64,000 nt of DNA from Hippopus hippopus (lineage: Eukaryota > Mollusca > Bivalvia > Cardiida > Cardiidae), in assembly GCA_946811185.2 (NCBI GenBank), contig OX328101.1, positions 22,676,122 to 22,740,121 on the forward strand, in the 5' to 3' direction. Within the stretch, counting starts at the first letter, position 1; each line of letters begins with the position of its first letter. The notes beneath the pieces were generated by a model that searched no databases, was not told the origin of the DNA, and saw nothing but the letters and a program-made list of their open reading frames with translations. Shown here piece by piece: positions 43,168-54,245 of the stretch. The translations under genes were made by a program, and so were the position numbers.

Positions 43168-44751
43168 CTGGAAGAAAAAAATTGATCTGTAAATGTGTGT
43201 GTGTGTGTGGCTATACTTGTGAGGAATAAGGTAAGAAAACGCACCAACACAGCGAGAAATTTTTTCAATCTGGGGACTCAAGCTCGGGTCCTCGGATTGA
43301 CATTGCATCAAAGCCATTCTTATGGCAACATGGGTCTATACTGGAAACATTACAATGTCCTCAAACTGACATGTTTAAAAGATGTGAGACACAATTTTTA
43401 AACATTTTACTGATGTCAAGTGATGAGAAATGTGTAAAAATTAACAAATTAAAGCTTATATTGTATTGACCAATCAGAGTAAAGCATGGCTACTTCCGGT
43501 ATGATATGGTCCTCAAATTGATGTGTTCATAAAAATTAACACAACTCCGTAACAGAATTACTTCCCTTTATCATTTTATCAGCCGCATATTGTTACGGAA
43601 TGTTCGTGACTAGTCTAGTACTTTCTATGTTTTGTTTAAAAAGCAAGTTGTATGCAGAATAGTCTAGAAAGAATATTAATTTTTCATAGTAACCTTGTAA
43701 TTAGCGAATGATTTTAATCGATAGTAATGTAGGTACTTAACTATTTGTTTGACAGGGTCTATATCCTGGTCTGAAAGAAAAATTAATGGTATTATTAGAC
43801 TATGAGCCAGCAGGGTGTTTGCTCCCCCCCCCCCCCCCGGGGGGCGGATTTTCGGGACTATGGCAAGGTCTCCTGAGCACATTCCCAAAGTCTGCCACCT
43901 GGCGAGTGGGGCTTTTGGAAGTTATAGAGGTCAAAGGTCATCAAGTGCACCTCTAACCCTAACCTAATTAGTTGATCCTCAATTGACACTTCTTTGGAAA
44001 TGTTATACCTTGTGAAAGTCCCAAATGATCTCAGGTAATGTAATAAGCTTATATTTAGATAATTCTATGCATTTCTATCAAAATAAAGGGACATTTGATG
44101 CAAATAAAGGAACTGAAAGCACTATTCTTTTATGATTCAAACTTCCAAAAAATCATAATCTGAGAAACTACAGGGATATTTTTAAGAGAAAGCACATTTT
44201 CTTGATACAAATGCCTTGAATGCAACCTAGAAGCAACCCAAACGGCATTTAAGATTTATTGTATATCAATTTGTCATATTCATGGATAAAATGGAAGCAA
44301 TTATAACCAAAGTTCATTAAGATACTTTTTAATTTTCTATATCAGTTGCTGAGATTTCAACAACTATCTAGTTCGTTTTTTTATTTTAGATAAAAAAAGA
44401 AAAATCCAAAATTTATCTATGCTTATTTTCGTGGTCTTTATAATTATATTCATTACAGTTAACGAAATTTTTTAGTGTAAATCAAAGTACTAAAGTTACT
44501 GATACATTGTGTATCATTGCATCTTAAAAAATGGAAATAAAAGTTTAAAAGTAAAATATATCTTGATCTTATTTACTAAGAAGACATTGCATATGCTATC
44601 TACAGTGCCTTCTCTTGTTATTTTATCAGTTTAGTTCTCTCAGACAATGATATCAAAGTACTAAAATTTGAACTTGCCATGACGAAGTAGTAAAGGTATG
44701 ACCTACTGCCACATTCATCTTTTTAGTTAAATACAGGATACATATGCATGA

Positions 44752-44968
44752 ATTTAACCCTTTCAGCGCTACAGGCGAAAACAGAGGACTTTGCGGAAGA
44801 CATAGATCAAGATCAGACGGCACAGCACATGCAGTCTGATCTTGGATCTCTGTCGTCTGCTTGTTTAGTCAAGCCTAATATGATAAAACTCTTTCTGAAT
44901 ATCAGTGGAGTTGATTTCCAGGCATCGAAAGAGGTGGACATTAAGTATTTGGCTCCATAAGAGTTAAC
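44752..44968 (+). mobile_element. Family-B MITE nested in the 3.6-kb transposon
   Basis: Starts TTTAACCCTTTCAGCGC and ends AGAGTTAA, with the palindromic core GATCAAGATCAGACGGCACA / GTGC-like arm. It is absent from the homologous GPCR-flank copy (empty site near 30260), so it inserted after the two copies separated. Confidence 0.8.
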
Positions 44969-45295
44969 TGCCCCAAATCAGAGATATATTATTCCTAGTT
45001 AATCTTGTGCCACTTTTTACACACTTCAATTAAGTAATCAGGTGATTTACTAGAAATGTGAGTTACCAAGATGAATTGAATTCCTCAGAGGACCATAGTG
45101 TTATAGTGAATGAGAGCTCATTCATGCTTATATTTGCCCAGTAAAACCTTCACCATCATCATTCTCACGCTTACCAGCCATATTTGTGGCTTTATGTTTT
45201 TGTTATGAAAGCTGTGTTTGTTGTTTTTCCGTTCTTACCTGTTCAGAATTATGTCAGATTAACTGCTTGGCTTTAAGAAACAAGGAAATAATATG

Positions 45296-47263
45296 AAGCA
45301 TCGTGCCATGACTATAAAAGAAGGCTAAGTATAAATGTTGGAAATGAGATGCATTAGGTTTGAAATAATATGCTTAAGTCTTAAAACTATGCAATGAAGA
45401 GCCCTGGTCTTTTTTCTATTCTTTTATCCATTTGGTTTCCCTTTTATGTTAACTTTGAAATGAAGGTCATTTTGTGTGTTACCACGTACTGTTAATTTTC
45501 TTGTCATTAACATATTTTTTGTAAAGGTCATGCAAATTGTCATCATTCACATGGCAATCCTTTTATTGCTCAGATTATCTTGTTCTTAAATACATGTATG
45601 TATAACTTCTTGCTTTCTGCTTGCATAGCTTCAAGGCTATGTCTTCTTTTACTCAATTACATTGTATTCTAGTGATTTATCATCTGTGTAAATTCAAAAC
45701 TTGCTTTTTTTAGTTTTTTGTTTGATATAGTACACATTTAACGGAGACAGAAGCTTTTTTGATATTTTAGCTGGCCAGTTATCATTTACCTTGTTTGATA
45801 GATGATTAGTGACTTCCCTTATTTCTGCTATGGGCAAAAGGCCATTTGCATGGGCTTTGTTTTTTACCTCTTTCTATCAAACCTGTATATAAAGGTACCT
45901 GTCAAATGTCAACAAGAAAATGCTGCAATATACTTAGACTATGCTTAGCTCCACCTCATCCAGTATCAGCATAATTATTCTTGTGCATGAATAGATAAAC
46001 ATTTTTTTCTTTTGCATTTGGTATCACGATCATGGGCTTATTGTTATTTGAGGATATTGTTTCCCATATTAAAAATGGTAGATTTCATTTTCCTGTGCTA
46101 TTCCATATAAGTGTTGCACCAATAATTCTTCCATATAGGAAGAAATGATCAGTGATCTAATGGGGAGACAGTTTCTTCTTTTCTGACCTGATTTCTTATT
46201 CGCAAAGTCTATGCTGTGAAGGGAAGTCTCTGTAGTTCGACAAAGAAAACCTGTTATGCAAAATGCTACCTTGGAATCATTTAGAGAATAACAAACCCCG
46301 AGTGTTTAAAAATGGTTTTATGCAAGCCCTCTGCGTGTACACATTATGATGTTTTTCAGTTGTGGTAAAAATGTCATATTGTGGACAGAACAGAAACTTT
46401 ATTGAATTTTCACAATGTTTACTGGGTACTTCCCCATGTCATAGACATGCAATTCGTGTATAAAATAATATAGAGTATAAATCATAGCAATGATTTAGTT
46501 AAAATGGTGAAATATATTCTAACCAAGCAATGAGGAAGATGATAACAATGTTGACTTCATGAATGTGGTCCATGGGTGATAGTGGATAGAATTTCATATA
46601 GCATGGAATGGTATGTTGTATGTTGTATGTTGGAATAGAATATGGTTATAAACATCATTGTTATCATTTAAATGAAAGGCATTTTCATATTAGTCTCAAC
46701 CTCTATGAAGGGCCACCGTTAAGAAAAAGATCTAAACAACTTTATTCACTGGGTTTAATACAATACCAATCATCGTGGCAACTCACTGTTGATTATAGAA
46801 GTGATAAATACAATCCTGACGTCAATGAGTTCTTACGGGTCAGCAGCGAGAAATATCTTTAATTCCAGCAAAGATTAAAGAAAAAAAAAACAAAACAATA
46901 TTTGTCACTATTAATTCTCTGATTGCCTTCGCTGACACAGCTTATAGATAGGATAAATTATAATGGAGAGGGACAATGTTTGTCATGGAATCTATTGTGT
47001 ATCACTAAGATCATAATTGATGATTTTGTATACTATGGACACGGTTTTGGGTACCAGCCATTTTACGCTCACTAACATGGCCAAGAACAATTCTCTCAGA
47101 ACTTTGATTCAAATAAAATTGCTTCTATTTCTATAAAACAGCTGTTTTGGCTATAGATATGAGTGTATAATCCCATCTGAGCAGTTTTCTGAAATATATA
47201 AATGTAGAAAATGAAATGAAAATTCAACCTTAACTACTATTCATTGATATCTCGTTTGCAACA
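45296..47263. other. Interior of the 3.6-kb transposon without recognisable content
   Basis: AT-rich, with no frame above 84 codons, no second copy within the window and no transposase motif. Confidence 0.5.
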
Positions 47264-47525
47264 GTGCACCTGATGACCTTTGACTTCTATAACTCGCAAA
47301 AACCCCGCTCGCCAGGTGGCAGACTTTGACAAAGTGCTCAGGAGACCTTGAGGTTTCAGAAAATAATAATGCCGAAAATTCCCCCTGGGTGGGTAGGGGG
47401 GCCTATTGGTGGCTCAAGGTCTATATTGCCATAAATCTAGCATATATGCTTATTGGGAATTCCCCTTTGTTTTTCACAAAAATACTTCCGGAAGTTTCCG
47501 GGTGTACTCGATTCTTCTGTTATGA

Positions 47526-47533
47526 TATATAAG
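47526..47533 (+). promoter_or_regulatory. TATA box in the 5' LTR
   Basis: TATATAAG is found at the same place in both LTRs (47526 and 53241), each followed by GGCC and a purine-rich GGAGGGTAGAGAGAAGGG leader, consistent with the U3/R promoter. Confidence 0.5.
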
Positions 47534-47881
47534 GGCCAAAACACCGGAGGGTAGAGAGAAGGGAGAAAAGTTGTGAGATTGGCGTTTTCGACTGAAGAGT
47601 AGAAAGGATTTAAAGATTGAATATTGTAATTGGCATCACCGTTAACTCATATGCTGCATCGTTTGATTCTGATCTCTTGATTTCTATTGAGACCAGGAAC
47701 TTTATGTGTTCCTTGTGACTTTCTTAGATTCTGGATTAACGGAATTGTAATATTTTAGGACAGTTTGAAGTTAGAATTATTGAATTTTAAAACATAGTGG
47801 AACTCTCCTGTTATTTTTTAATCTATTACACCGTCATTTAAGCCGTAGCCATTCGGTATCCAAGACACCGTAATAGATTGT

Positions 47882-47898
47882 TGGGGGCTCGTCCGGGA
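47882..47898 (+). promoter_or_regulatory. Retrotransposon primer-binding site, complementary to tRNA-Pro
   Basis: TGGGGGCTCGTCCGGGA lies 6 bases after the 5' LTR end. It is the exact complement of the usual 3' end of tRNA-Pro (including CCA), the primer also used by gammaretroviruses such as murine leukaemia virus. Confidence 0.9.
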
Positions 47899-48046
47899 AA
47901 CGAAAAATTTGAATTTAATTTTGTAATTGTATAATCGTATCTTAGTCAGTTTATAACAGCTATTGTCAAAGTATTGAATATTTATTATTTATATTTGTCA
48001 TAGAATTTTCTGTCAGTATTTCTATTATTGTGTCGTTTCCTTTAAA

Positions 48047-48078
48047 ATAAATTAAAAAAAAAAAAAAAAAAAAAAAAT
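48047..48078 (+). repeat. A-rich tract in the retrotransposon leader
   Basis: AAAATAAATT then a run of about 23 A between the primer site and gag. It could be an expanded microsatellite or the tail of a small retroposon. Confidence 0.6.
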
Positions 48079-48119
48079 ACTTCGTCTAGAAAAAATTCCT
48101 AAAAGATCCATCTTTAGAA

Positions 48120-49640
48120 AAAACTTCAGAATTTAAAAGGATAGAACTTCTGGGTTTAGCTGATCAGTTAGGCCTTTTAGTCAAAAGATATTTTAAATAA
48201 CAGCAAATTTTAGATGCCATAATTATTAATTTGGTAAAGTATGAAAGGATTGAAGAAGATGCCGTGGAATATGTTTTAGAAGAAGAAGTTTCGGACGCTA
48301 TTAAAACTAAAGAAATGGAATTGGCTGAGAAGCGGAAAGGAAATTTCAATTTGAAAAAGAAGAAAAGAAAATACAGTCGGAAAGGAAACAATTAGAAATA
48401 GAAGAAAAGAAAATACAGTTAGAGAGAGAAAAACAGAAAAACTAGCACTAGAAAAAGTAATGAAAGAAAGAGATATAGAAGCTCGTGTTTTTATTGAAAA
48501 AGAAAAATTAAATTATTTTGATGTTACCAAACACATTCGTTTTTTCCAGGTTTTCAAGAAAAGGAGGTAGACAAGTATTTTTTTCACTTTGAAAAAATAG
48601 CCAAAGATCTTAACTGGCCATTAGACAAATACACTATTTTACTTCAAAGTGCTTTAACAGGCAAAGCATCAGCAGTTTATTAAGCTTTTAGTCCGGAACA
48701 GACTAGTATTTATAAAACTGTAAAAGAAACAATTCTTAGGGCCTATGAGTTAGTTCCGGAAGCTTATAGGCTGAAATTTAGAAATTTTAGAAAGGAAGCT
48801 GACAAAACACAAGTGAGTCTGTAAGAAAGATTGATTGATTGATTGTATGGTGTTTAACGCCGTTTTCAGCATTATTTCAGTTATATCGCGGCGGCCAGTG
48901 CACCTATCCATGCTTTCCTGGAGTCTCTTTTTTACCAGTTCTCCGCACAATTTTCTTTCCAAGCAACTGGCTGCTTTCCCACATAACCATCGTCGAAACA
49001 ATGGTCAGCGGTGGGAGAGGAATGAATCCTGTCGCAATGACTATCATCAATCCTCGGAAAGAAATTGGCCGAGCCAGGGATCGAACCCACGACCCCCTGT
49101 TCTCAAGTCCTGCACGCTACCGACTGAGTTACCGGGGCTCGGTCTGTAAGAAAGAAAGAACGTCTGTTTGATAGGTGGTGTATGAGTGAAAGGGTAGATG
49201 GAAACTTTGAAAGAAATGATTTCACTTGAAGAATTAAAAAATTGTGTTCATCCATGTATTAAAAACTACAGAACATCAAGCACAGATGTTTCTAAAGGCA
49301 TCGGAAATGGCTGATTAATTCTTTCTCTCACACAAACATATTTTTCAGAAGAGTTCCCAAAGTTCCACTTTCAAAAAGAGTAATTTCTATAAAGAGGAAA
49401 TACTTCTCGTTTCCATCCTTCTGCTTCACATACTGTGAAGAAAAACGTTCATGCTGCAAAGAATCAAAACCAGTCTGTTTTTTTTCTCATAAAACTTCTG
49501 TTTTTGAGTCCAGTTCACAGGACAAAATGCCTTCTGTGTTTTGTATTTATCGCAAGAAACAAGGACATTTAATTTCCGATTGCCAAGTTCTTAAAGCTAA
49601 GAAAGAGAAGAAACATGTGGGTGCTTATACTTAAGTCAAG
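48120..49640 (+). pseudogene. Retrotransposon gag remnant, SCAN-like domain and degenerate zinc knuckle
   Basis: A first charged, coiled-coil-like Glu/Lys-rich part (48120-48500) is followed by a segment with KEVDKYFFHFEKIAKDL, LTGKASAVY and AYELVPEAYRLKFRNF (48550-48800), the SCAN-like capsid helix region seen in some animal Gypsy gag proteins. At 49542-49583 is a zinc knuckle, C-IY-R-KKQGH-LISD-C, where the second zinc-binding Cys has become Arg. Several stops and frameshifts and a SINE at 48831-49141 interrupt the frame. The protein would have packaged the element RNA. Confidence 0.8.
48831..49141 (-). mobile_element. tRNA-derived SINE in gag, with 14-bp target duplication
   Basis: Flanked by the perfect duplication GTCTGTAAGAAAGA (48817-48830 and 49142-49155). 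On the minus strand the head is tRNA-like: ACTCAGTCGGTAGCGTGCAGG (A box) and GGGTTCGATCCC (B box). The body ends in a short CAATCAATCAA tail (TTGATTGATTG on the plus strand). It is the best-kept copy of SINE family 1 in the window and the clearest dated insertion. Confidence 0.93.
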
Positions 49641-49690
49641 TTTTCACCCACTGTAGATTTTTTTCTTCTGGGGTTTCTCCTTGCCTTGAA

Positions 49691-50023
49691 GTGAAGAATA
49701 AATCACGTCAATCTGTTCTCAATAAGGATCTTTGTTATTCCTCTATGCCAAGTAGGGATTTTATTCTCAATTGCGGGGATTCTGTACTAAGTAATGAAGA
49801 TTCTTTATCCAACAATGGGCATCTTATGTCTGTTTATCAGGATTTACCCAAAGTTCAGGATGTTTGTGTTTCATCTGACTTCTCACCTTCGGAAGTCTCT
49901 GAACCTTTTATTTCGGAGGAATTTATATCTTTATTGAATGACGAAGCCAATGGAAAGAACATTAAAATTTTGAGAAATACGTGTGATTCTCAATCTCTAT
50001 TATTATTTGTTATTGGGAAATGA
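49691..50023 (+). pseudogene. Retrotransposon aspartic protease remnant
   Basis: A 110-codon frame ends with ILRNTCDSQSLLLF at about 49967-50008. This has the shape of the retropepsin active-site segment, but the catalytic Asp-Thr-Gly reads Asn-Thr-Cys, so the enzyme is inactive. The preceding Ser/Asp/Glu-rich part is the spacer between gag and protease. Weakly open frames continue to 50490 without recognisable domains. Confidence 0.65.
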
Positions 50024-50487
50024 CCTAGCAGGTGGAAAGGTTGTTGCAAACCCAGTCGTTACAGAAAAGCCGAAGATGGACGAGGTCATCGACCCAATTG
50101 AGGAAGAAATTCCTGACTTGTATCCTTTATGTGCGGGTCACTCGTGCTATGGCCCAAAAAGCTATTTTGTCTAAAACTCCTTGTAATAAGAGTTCTTCAG
50201 AGTACGATCTGGTCGACACAATCTTATCTCAGATTTTTTTCTGATGAGAATGATAGTTTTCTATCTTCTTTGCCTCATACTGGGATTTATAAGCAGTCTT
50301 CTGACTTATCTGATACAGGATCTGTTGATGTATTCTCGTCACGAATTCCTCAAAAGGAATTCTATGGTGAAGATGGGTTTGTTCTCTCCGAAAAGGACTT
50401 TAATGGACTTAATGGAAATTTCTCTAGACTACCTGAAAATGTTATTTCCGAAAAAGTCACTTTTCTTCTCATCCTTCTAAGGGTTCT

Positions 50488-51900
50488 TTGAAACCTTTGG
50501 TCGTTACTGGTGATAATAATTCCAGTGAAGTCCACGGTTTTCACCGGCCTTCAGATGTCCATTCTTCTAGTTGTGACCCTACTACTTTTACGCATCACTG
50601 TGACTTACCTAGAAAGGATATTCAGTCCTCTATTTCACACTTTTTAGATGTAGATACTCACAAACCAAGTGTTAATTCCTCCAGTGAAACTTCTTATGGA
50701 TTTCAAAGTTTCTGTCGTGAAAATTTAATTATTAAACAAGAAAATGACCCTGAGATTTCCAATCTTTTCAAAAGGTCTAGTCTGAAGATAAGATTTTTTC
50801 AGTTCCTGTTGGATATTTTTTTCAAAAATTGTGTTCTTATGCGTAAGTGGAGACCCACTGACGTGCCAGCAGATGCTGACAGGGCTGTTAAACATCGAAT
50901 TTGTTTACCCAAAATTTTGAGAAATGAGGTACTTTCCATGACGCATGAAAATCCTTTAGCTGGTCATCTTGGAGTAACTAAGACTTACTATAAAGTACTT
51001 AATCATTTTTTTTTTGGCCATGCATGAAAAAGAATGTTTCTATGTTTTGCAGGTCGTGTCATAGTTGCCAAGTTGTTGAAAAGCAAAATCAGAAAATTCT
51101 TCGCGCTCCTCTTCATCCTATTCCAAGTTTCGAGGAGCCTTTAAGTAAAGTTCGTATTGATTGTGTTGGTCCTTTCAAAATCTAAATCCGGGAATGAATA
51201 CTTGCTTACTATCATGTGTACTTCTACAAGATTTCCTGAAGCTATACCTTTAAGGAATATTAAAGCCAAAACAATTATCAAAGCCCTTGTTAAGTTTTTT
51301 ACTTTGGTTGGTCTTCCAAAATCTATCCAATCAGATCAGGGCTCTAACTTTAGATCTGGTGTATTACAACAAGTTATGTATGAGTTAAACATTCATCAAT
51401 ACAAGTCTTCTGCTTATCATTGAGAGAGTTAAGGAGCTCTTGAGAGATTTCACCAAACACTTAAACACATAGTAAAGACCTGTCATCAAACAGACAGAGA
51501 TTTGGATGAGTGAGTTCATCTTTTATTGTTTGCTGTTCGAGAATCTGTTCAGGAATCTCTTGGGTTCAGTCCATTTGAATTAGTTCTTGGACATTCTGTC
51601 AGAGGTCCTTTAAAACTCTACAAAGAGAAACTTCTCTCTGAAGATGACACTTCTTTAAACCTTTTGAATTATGTTTCTGGCTTTAGGCTCAAACTATCTT
51701 AAAGCTTTTGAACTTGCTCAGGGCAAGTCTAAATCCAGATTTTTCAAACCGGTAGACCAGTTTTAGTTCTTTTAGCTGTCCCTGGTAAGCCTTTGCAAGC
51801 AAATTACTTTAGTTCTTATATTATACAGGAAAAAAAATTGGTGATGTAAATTATATTGTTTGCACACCTGATAGAGGTAAGAATACTCAATCATGTCATA
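50488..51900 (+). pseudogene. Retrotransposon integrase, zinc-binding, catalytic core and C-terminal parts
   Basis: From 50947 the frame reads AGHLGVTKTYYKVLNHFF, then in a shifted frame (from 51024) FCRSCHSCQ: together the HHCC zinc-binding domain. The rve-type core follows at 51150-51460: RIDCVGPF with the first Asp, NEYLLTIMCTSTRFPEAIPL, QSDQGSNF with the second Asp, and GALERFHQTLK with the Glu. Thus all three catalytic acids remain but the reading frame is broken by frameshifts and stops. The C-terminal part (FSPFELVLGHSVRGPLKLYK near 51570, and HINML near 51900) is also readable in pieces. It lies before the reverse transcriptase, the unusual feature of this element. Confidence 0.85.
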
Positions 51901-52129
51901 TTAATATGTTAAAATCTTAACTTGGTAGAGATAATAGTAATACTGTTCAAATTGTTAACATTGTTTCACCTGTTCCACAAATTAGTGATATTTCATGTGA
52001 TACTCAGAATTCGCAGGACTTTGAAAATAAAATTCTTGGTTCCCTACGTCTTCAAAACTCTTACATTCTTCAGGACTTAGATTCGAAACTGGGACAGCAA
52101 CAACTCAAGGAACCTATTTGTAATTACAA

Positions 52130-52519
52130 ACACTTGTTTCATGAAGTGCCTTCAAGAACTAACAAGATTTTTCATGATGTGGACATTGGATATGCCAAAC
52201 CAATAAAACAACAACCATATCGGATACATCCTTTCAAACAACAATATCTGAAGGAAAAACAATACAATGTTTATTAGAAAATGACTTTATTGGGCCATCA
52301 AAAAGTGAGTGGTCGTCACCTTGCATTTTGGTTCCAAAATCTGATGGAAGCTTTCGTGTGTGTACAGGTTATTGGAAAGTCAACAATGTCTCCAAAACGG
52401 ACACTTTTCCAATTCCAAGAATTGACGACTGTATTGACAAAATTGGACAGTCAAAATCTGTTTCAAAATTTGACTTATTTAAGGGATTTTGACAGATTCC
52501 TTTAACTGAAAAAGCCAAA
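52130..52519 (+). pseudogene. Truncated reverse transcriptase
   Basis: Readable pieces: PSRTNKIFHDVDIGYAKPIK, then SEWSSPCILVPKSDGSFRVC, FPIPRIDDCIDKIG and KFDLFKGF (motif A, catalytic Asp kept, 52466-52489), followed by QIPLTEKAKY. The sequence then jumps straight into RNase H: the palm with the catalytic YxDD box and the thumb are missing. Several frameshifts and stops are present. The motifs are Ty3/Gypsy type. Confidence 0.85.
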
Positions 52520-52795
52520 TATAATCAACATCAGAAAGTGTATTCCACCACTGAAAAAGAGTGTCTTGTTCTTATTCTTTCTCTTCAATTCTTTGAAGTC
52601 TATGTTTCATCCTCTTCTTTCTCTCTGACTGTCGTCACCGATCACAACGTTCTCGCTCGTCTTCATAAGATGACAAATAAAAATCAGAGGTTGTTGCGGT
52701 GGAGCCTCCTTCTTTAGGAGTATAATCTCAACCTAAAACATATAATGGGTAGAGATAATATTATAGCAGATACACTCTTCAGATCTGAGTAGTTA
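52520..52795 (+). pseudogene. Retrotransposon RNase H remnant
   Basis: The segment reads YSTTEKECLVLILSLQFFEVYV, then VVTDHNVLARL with the conserved Asp, and ends in GRDNIIADTLFR followed by a stop, the normal end of a Gypsy RNase H. It is joined almost directly to the truncated reverse transcriptase, showing an internal deletion. Confidence 0.8.
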
Positions 52796-52928
52796 TCTTC
52801 CTTTTAGTTTGTAAATCTTGTTTTAAGAATACATTAGTTTTATTATGTTATGTGCAACAGTCCTTTATATATGTTATATGTTTATATGTTATGAAAAGAA
52901 ACCTTTCTTCTTTAAATCTATTTTTCTT

Positions 52929-52938
52929 TAAGGGGGGG
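52929..52938 (+). promoter_or_regulatory. Polypurine tract of the retrotransposon
   Basis: TAAGGGGGGG immediately precedes the 3' LTR start TGTTACG, the position expected for plus-strand priming. Confidence 0.75.
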
Positions 52939-53661
52939 TGTTACGTAGTGTTCGTGACTAATCTAGTACTTTCGATGTTTTGCTTACAAACAATTTGTAC
53001 GCAAAATAGTCTAGAAAAAATATTTATTTTTCATAATTACTTTGTAATTAGCGAATGATTTGATCGATAGTAATGTAAGTACTTAACTATTTGCATGATA
53101 GGTCCATGTCCCGGTCTCAAACAAAAAAAACAATGTTATTATTACCATAATCAAGCAAACATGTTTATTGGGAATTCCCCTGTATTTTTCTCGAAAATAC
53201 TTCCGGAAGTTTCCTGGTGCACTCGATTCTTTTGTTATAATATATAAGGGCCCACATACCGGAGGGTAGAGAGAAGGGAGAAAAGTTGTGAGATTGAGGT
53301 TTTCGACTGAAGATTGGAATGGATTTAAAGATTAAATATTCTACTTGGCATCACCATTGCCTCATATGCTGTCATCGTTGGATTCTGAGCTTTTTGGAGT
53401 TCTATTGAAAACAGGAATTTTATGCGTTCGTCGTGACTTTCTCAGATTCTGGATTAACGGAATTGTAATATTTTAGGATAGTTTGAATTGTTTAGACTCT
53501 GTAAAGTGTAAGTAAGTAGGAATTTATATTACAATTTGCATTGTAAATTACTTTGTTTTGAATTATTGAATTTTAAAACATAGTGGAACTCTTCTGTTCT
53601 TTTTTAATCTATTACACCGTAATTTAAGCCGTAGCCATTTGGTATCCAAGACACCGTAATA
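52939..53661 (+). repeat. 3' LTR
   Basis: 723 bp starting TGTTACG right after a purine tract and ending CACCGTAATA, with the terminal CA changed to TA. It contains TATATAAG at 53241-53248. It is clearly diverged from the 5' LTR by many substitutions and by an extra segment of about 70 bp, so the insertion is old. Confidence 0.88.
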
Positions 53662-53945
53662 ATGTGTTTAGAAGCTTTTAAGGATAGAGCACTCTAATGG
53701 GATTCGTGTAACATCGCCTTTCATCGCCAACATCGTACGAATTCAGCTAAGACTCGGGGAATCGGTAATCGATTGGCAGATAGACGCTGCTTCCCCGCAT
53801 CGATTCATATTCACGGCCGCTTACCTTCTGAATCACAAAACTGTGTTGTGAAAAGGAAAGTATTCAGGGGATATCCCGTTGAACTTCAGGGGACCATAAA
53901 TCGAGCGATACGAAGGTGAGTGTAACGGTTTTAAAAACCAAGAAT

Positions 53946-53998
53946 TTGTGTGTGTGGGTGTGGGTGTGTGTGTGTGTGTGGGTGTGTGTGTGAGGGTG
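53946..53998 (+). repeat. GT microsatellite
   Basis: (GT)n with G interruptions. Confidence 0.9.
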
Positions 53999-54002
53999 GG
54001 TG

Positions 54003-54245
54003 GTCCTCTGGCTGAAGGGGGTTTGATGATTTTTTAAAGATCCATTACACCAAGCAAGTCGTGGCAAAAATATGAAAATATTTTGTCTAAAAATTAATTA
54101 AATCATGAGATGAAATGGTAATTTGACACGCAGAAACTTAAAAAATATCAGAAAGTTTCTACCCAGATTAGCCTACATGTATGTAGGCTGAAACGGGTCG
54201 GTATTTTTTACAAATGCATTAAACCATCTTTTCACAGAGCACGAC
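54003..54245. mobile_element. C2 MITE, old copy
   Basis: GGCTGAAGGGGGTTTGATGA, CCAAGCAAGTCGTGGC, ATTAGCCTACATGTATGTAGGCTGA (a decayed core palindrome, in halves) and CATTAAACCATCTTTTCACAGAGCA. Confidence 0.7.

Larger units (their letters stand above)
43796..47423. mobile_element. 3.6-kb non-autonomous DNA transposon with about 155-bp terminal inverted repeats
   Basis: The ends are inverted repeats: 43796-43950 against 47264-47423, with matching termini TAGACTATGAGCCA and TAGACCTTGAGCCA and a well-kept inner stretch (GTCTGCCACCTGGCGAG). It is inserted in the 5' LTR; comparison with the intact 3' LTR shows a 3-bp duplication TAT (43793-43795 and 47424-47426). No transposase frame is visible; the longest internal frame is 84 codons (46608) and looks like noise. 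It includes a 1.1-kb segment shared with the 3' flank of the GPCR gene and a nested family-B MITE. A poly-C/poly-G run near 43826-43846 is close to the left end. The superfamily is undetermined; a 3-bp duplication is used by PIF/Harbinger and some others. Confidence 0.85.
43591..47875 (+). repeat. 5' LTR, split by a nested DNA transposon
   Basis: LTR sequence runs 43591-43795 and resumes at 47427, to about 47875. The two halves align without a break to the 3' LTR, which serves as the empty site. A TATATAAG box lies at 47526-47533. Relative to the 3' LTR it lacks about 70 bp before the shared segment GAATTATTGAATTTTAAAAC. Confidence 0.88.
43591..53661 (+). mobile_element. Defective LTR retrotransposon, Ty3/Gypsy class with Gmr1-like gene order
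   Basis: Two diverged LTRs start TGTTACG (43591 and 52939) and end CACCGTAATA. A tRNA-Pro primer site follows the first and a polypurine tract precedes the second. Between them lie, in order, a gag remnant with SCAN-like helix region and zinc knuckle, a protease remnant, integrase (zinc-binding and core), reverse transcriptase start and RNase H, all on the plus strand and broken by stops and frameshifts. Integrase precedes reverse transcriptase, the order reported for Gmr1-type elements and opposite to ordinary Gypsy. Without its nested insertions (3.6-kb transposon and 0.3-kb SINE) it would be about 6.1 kb. The flanks show no clear target duplication. Cellular copies like this would be reverse-transcribed and integrated by the encoded enzymes; this copy cannot be autonomous. 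Confidence 0.9.

Noticed and set aside
42898..43192. Plus-strand frames over receptor exon 2
   Set aside because: Shadows of the minus-strand coding exon, which has matching splice sites and family-typical cysteines.
48835..49171. Two overlapping plus-strand frames over 100 codons
   Set aside because: Fully explained by the SINE with its 14-bp target duplication.
43561..53670. Target-site duplication for the LTR retrotransposon
   Set aside because: The left flank ATAT and right flank ATGT or AATG match only in part. The LTR end is mutated, so I do not claim a duplication.
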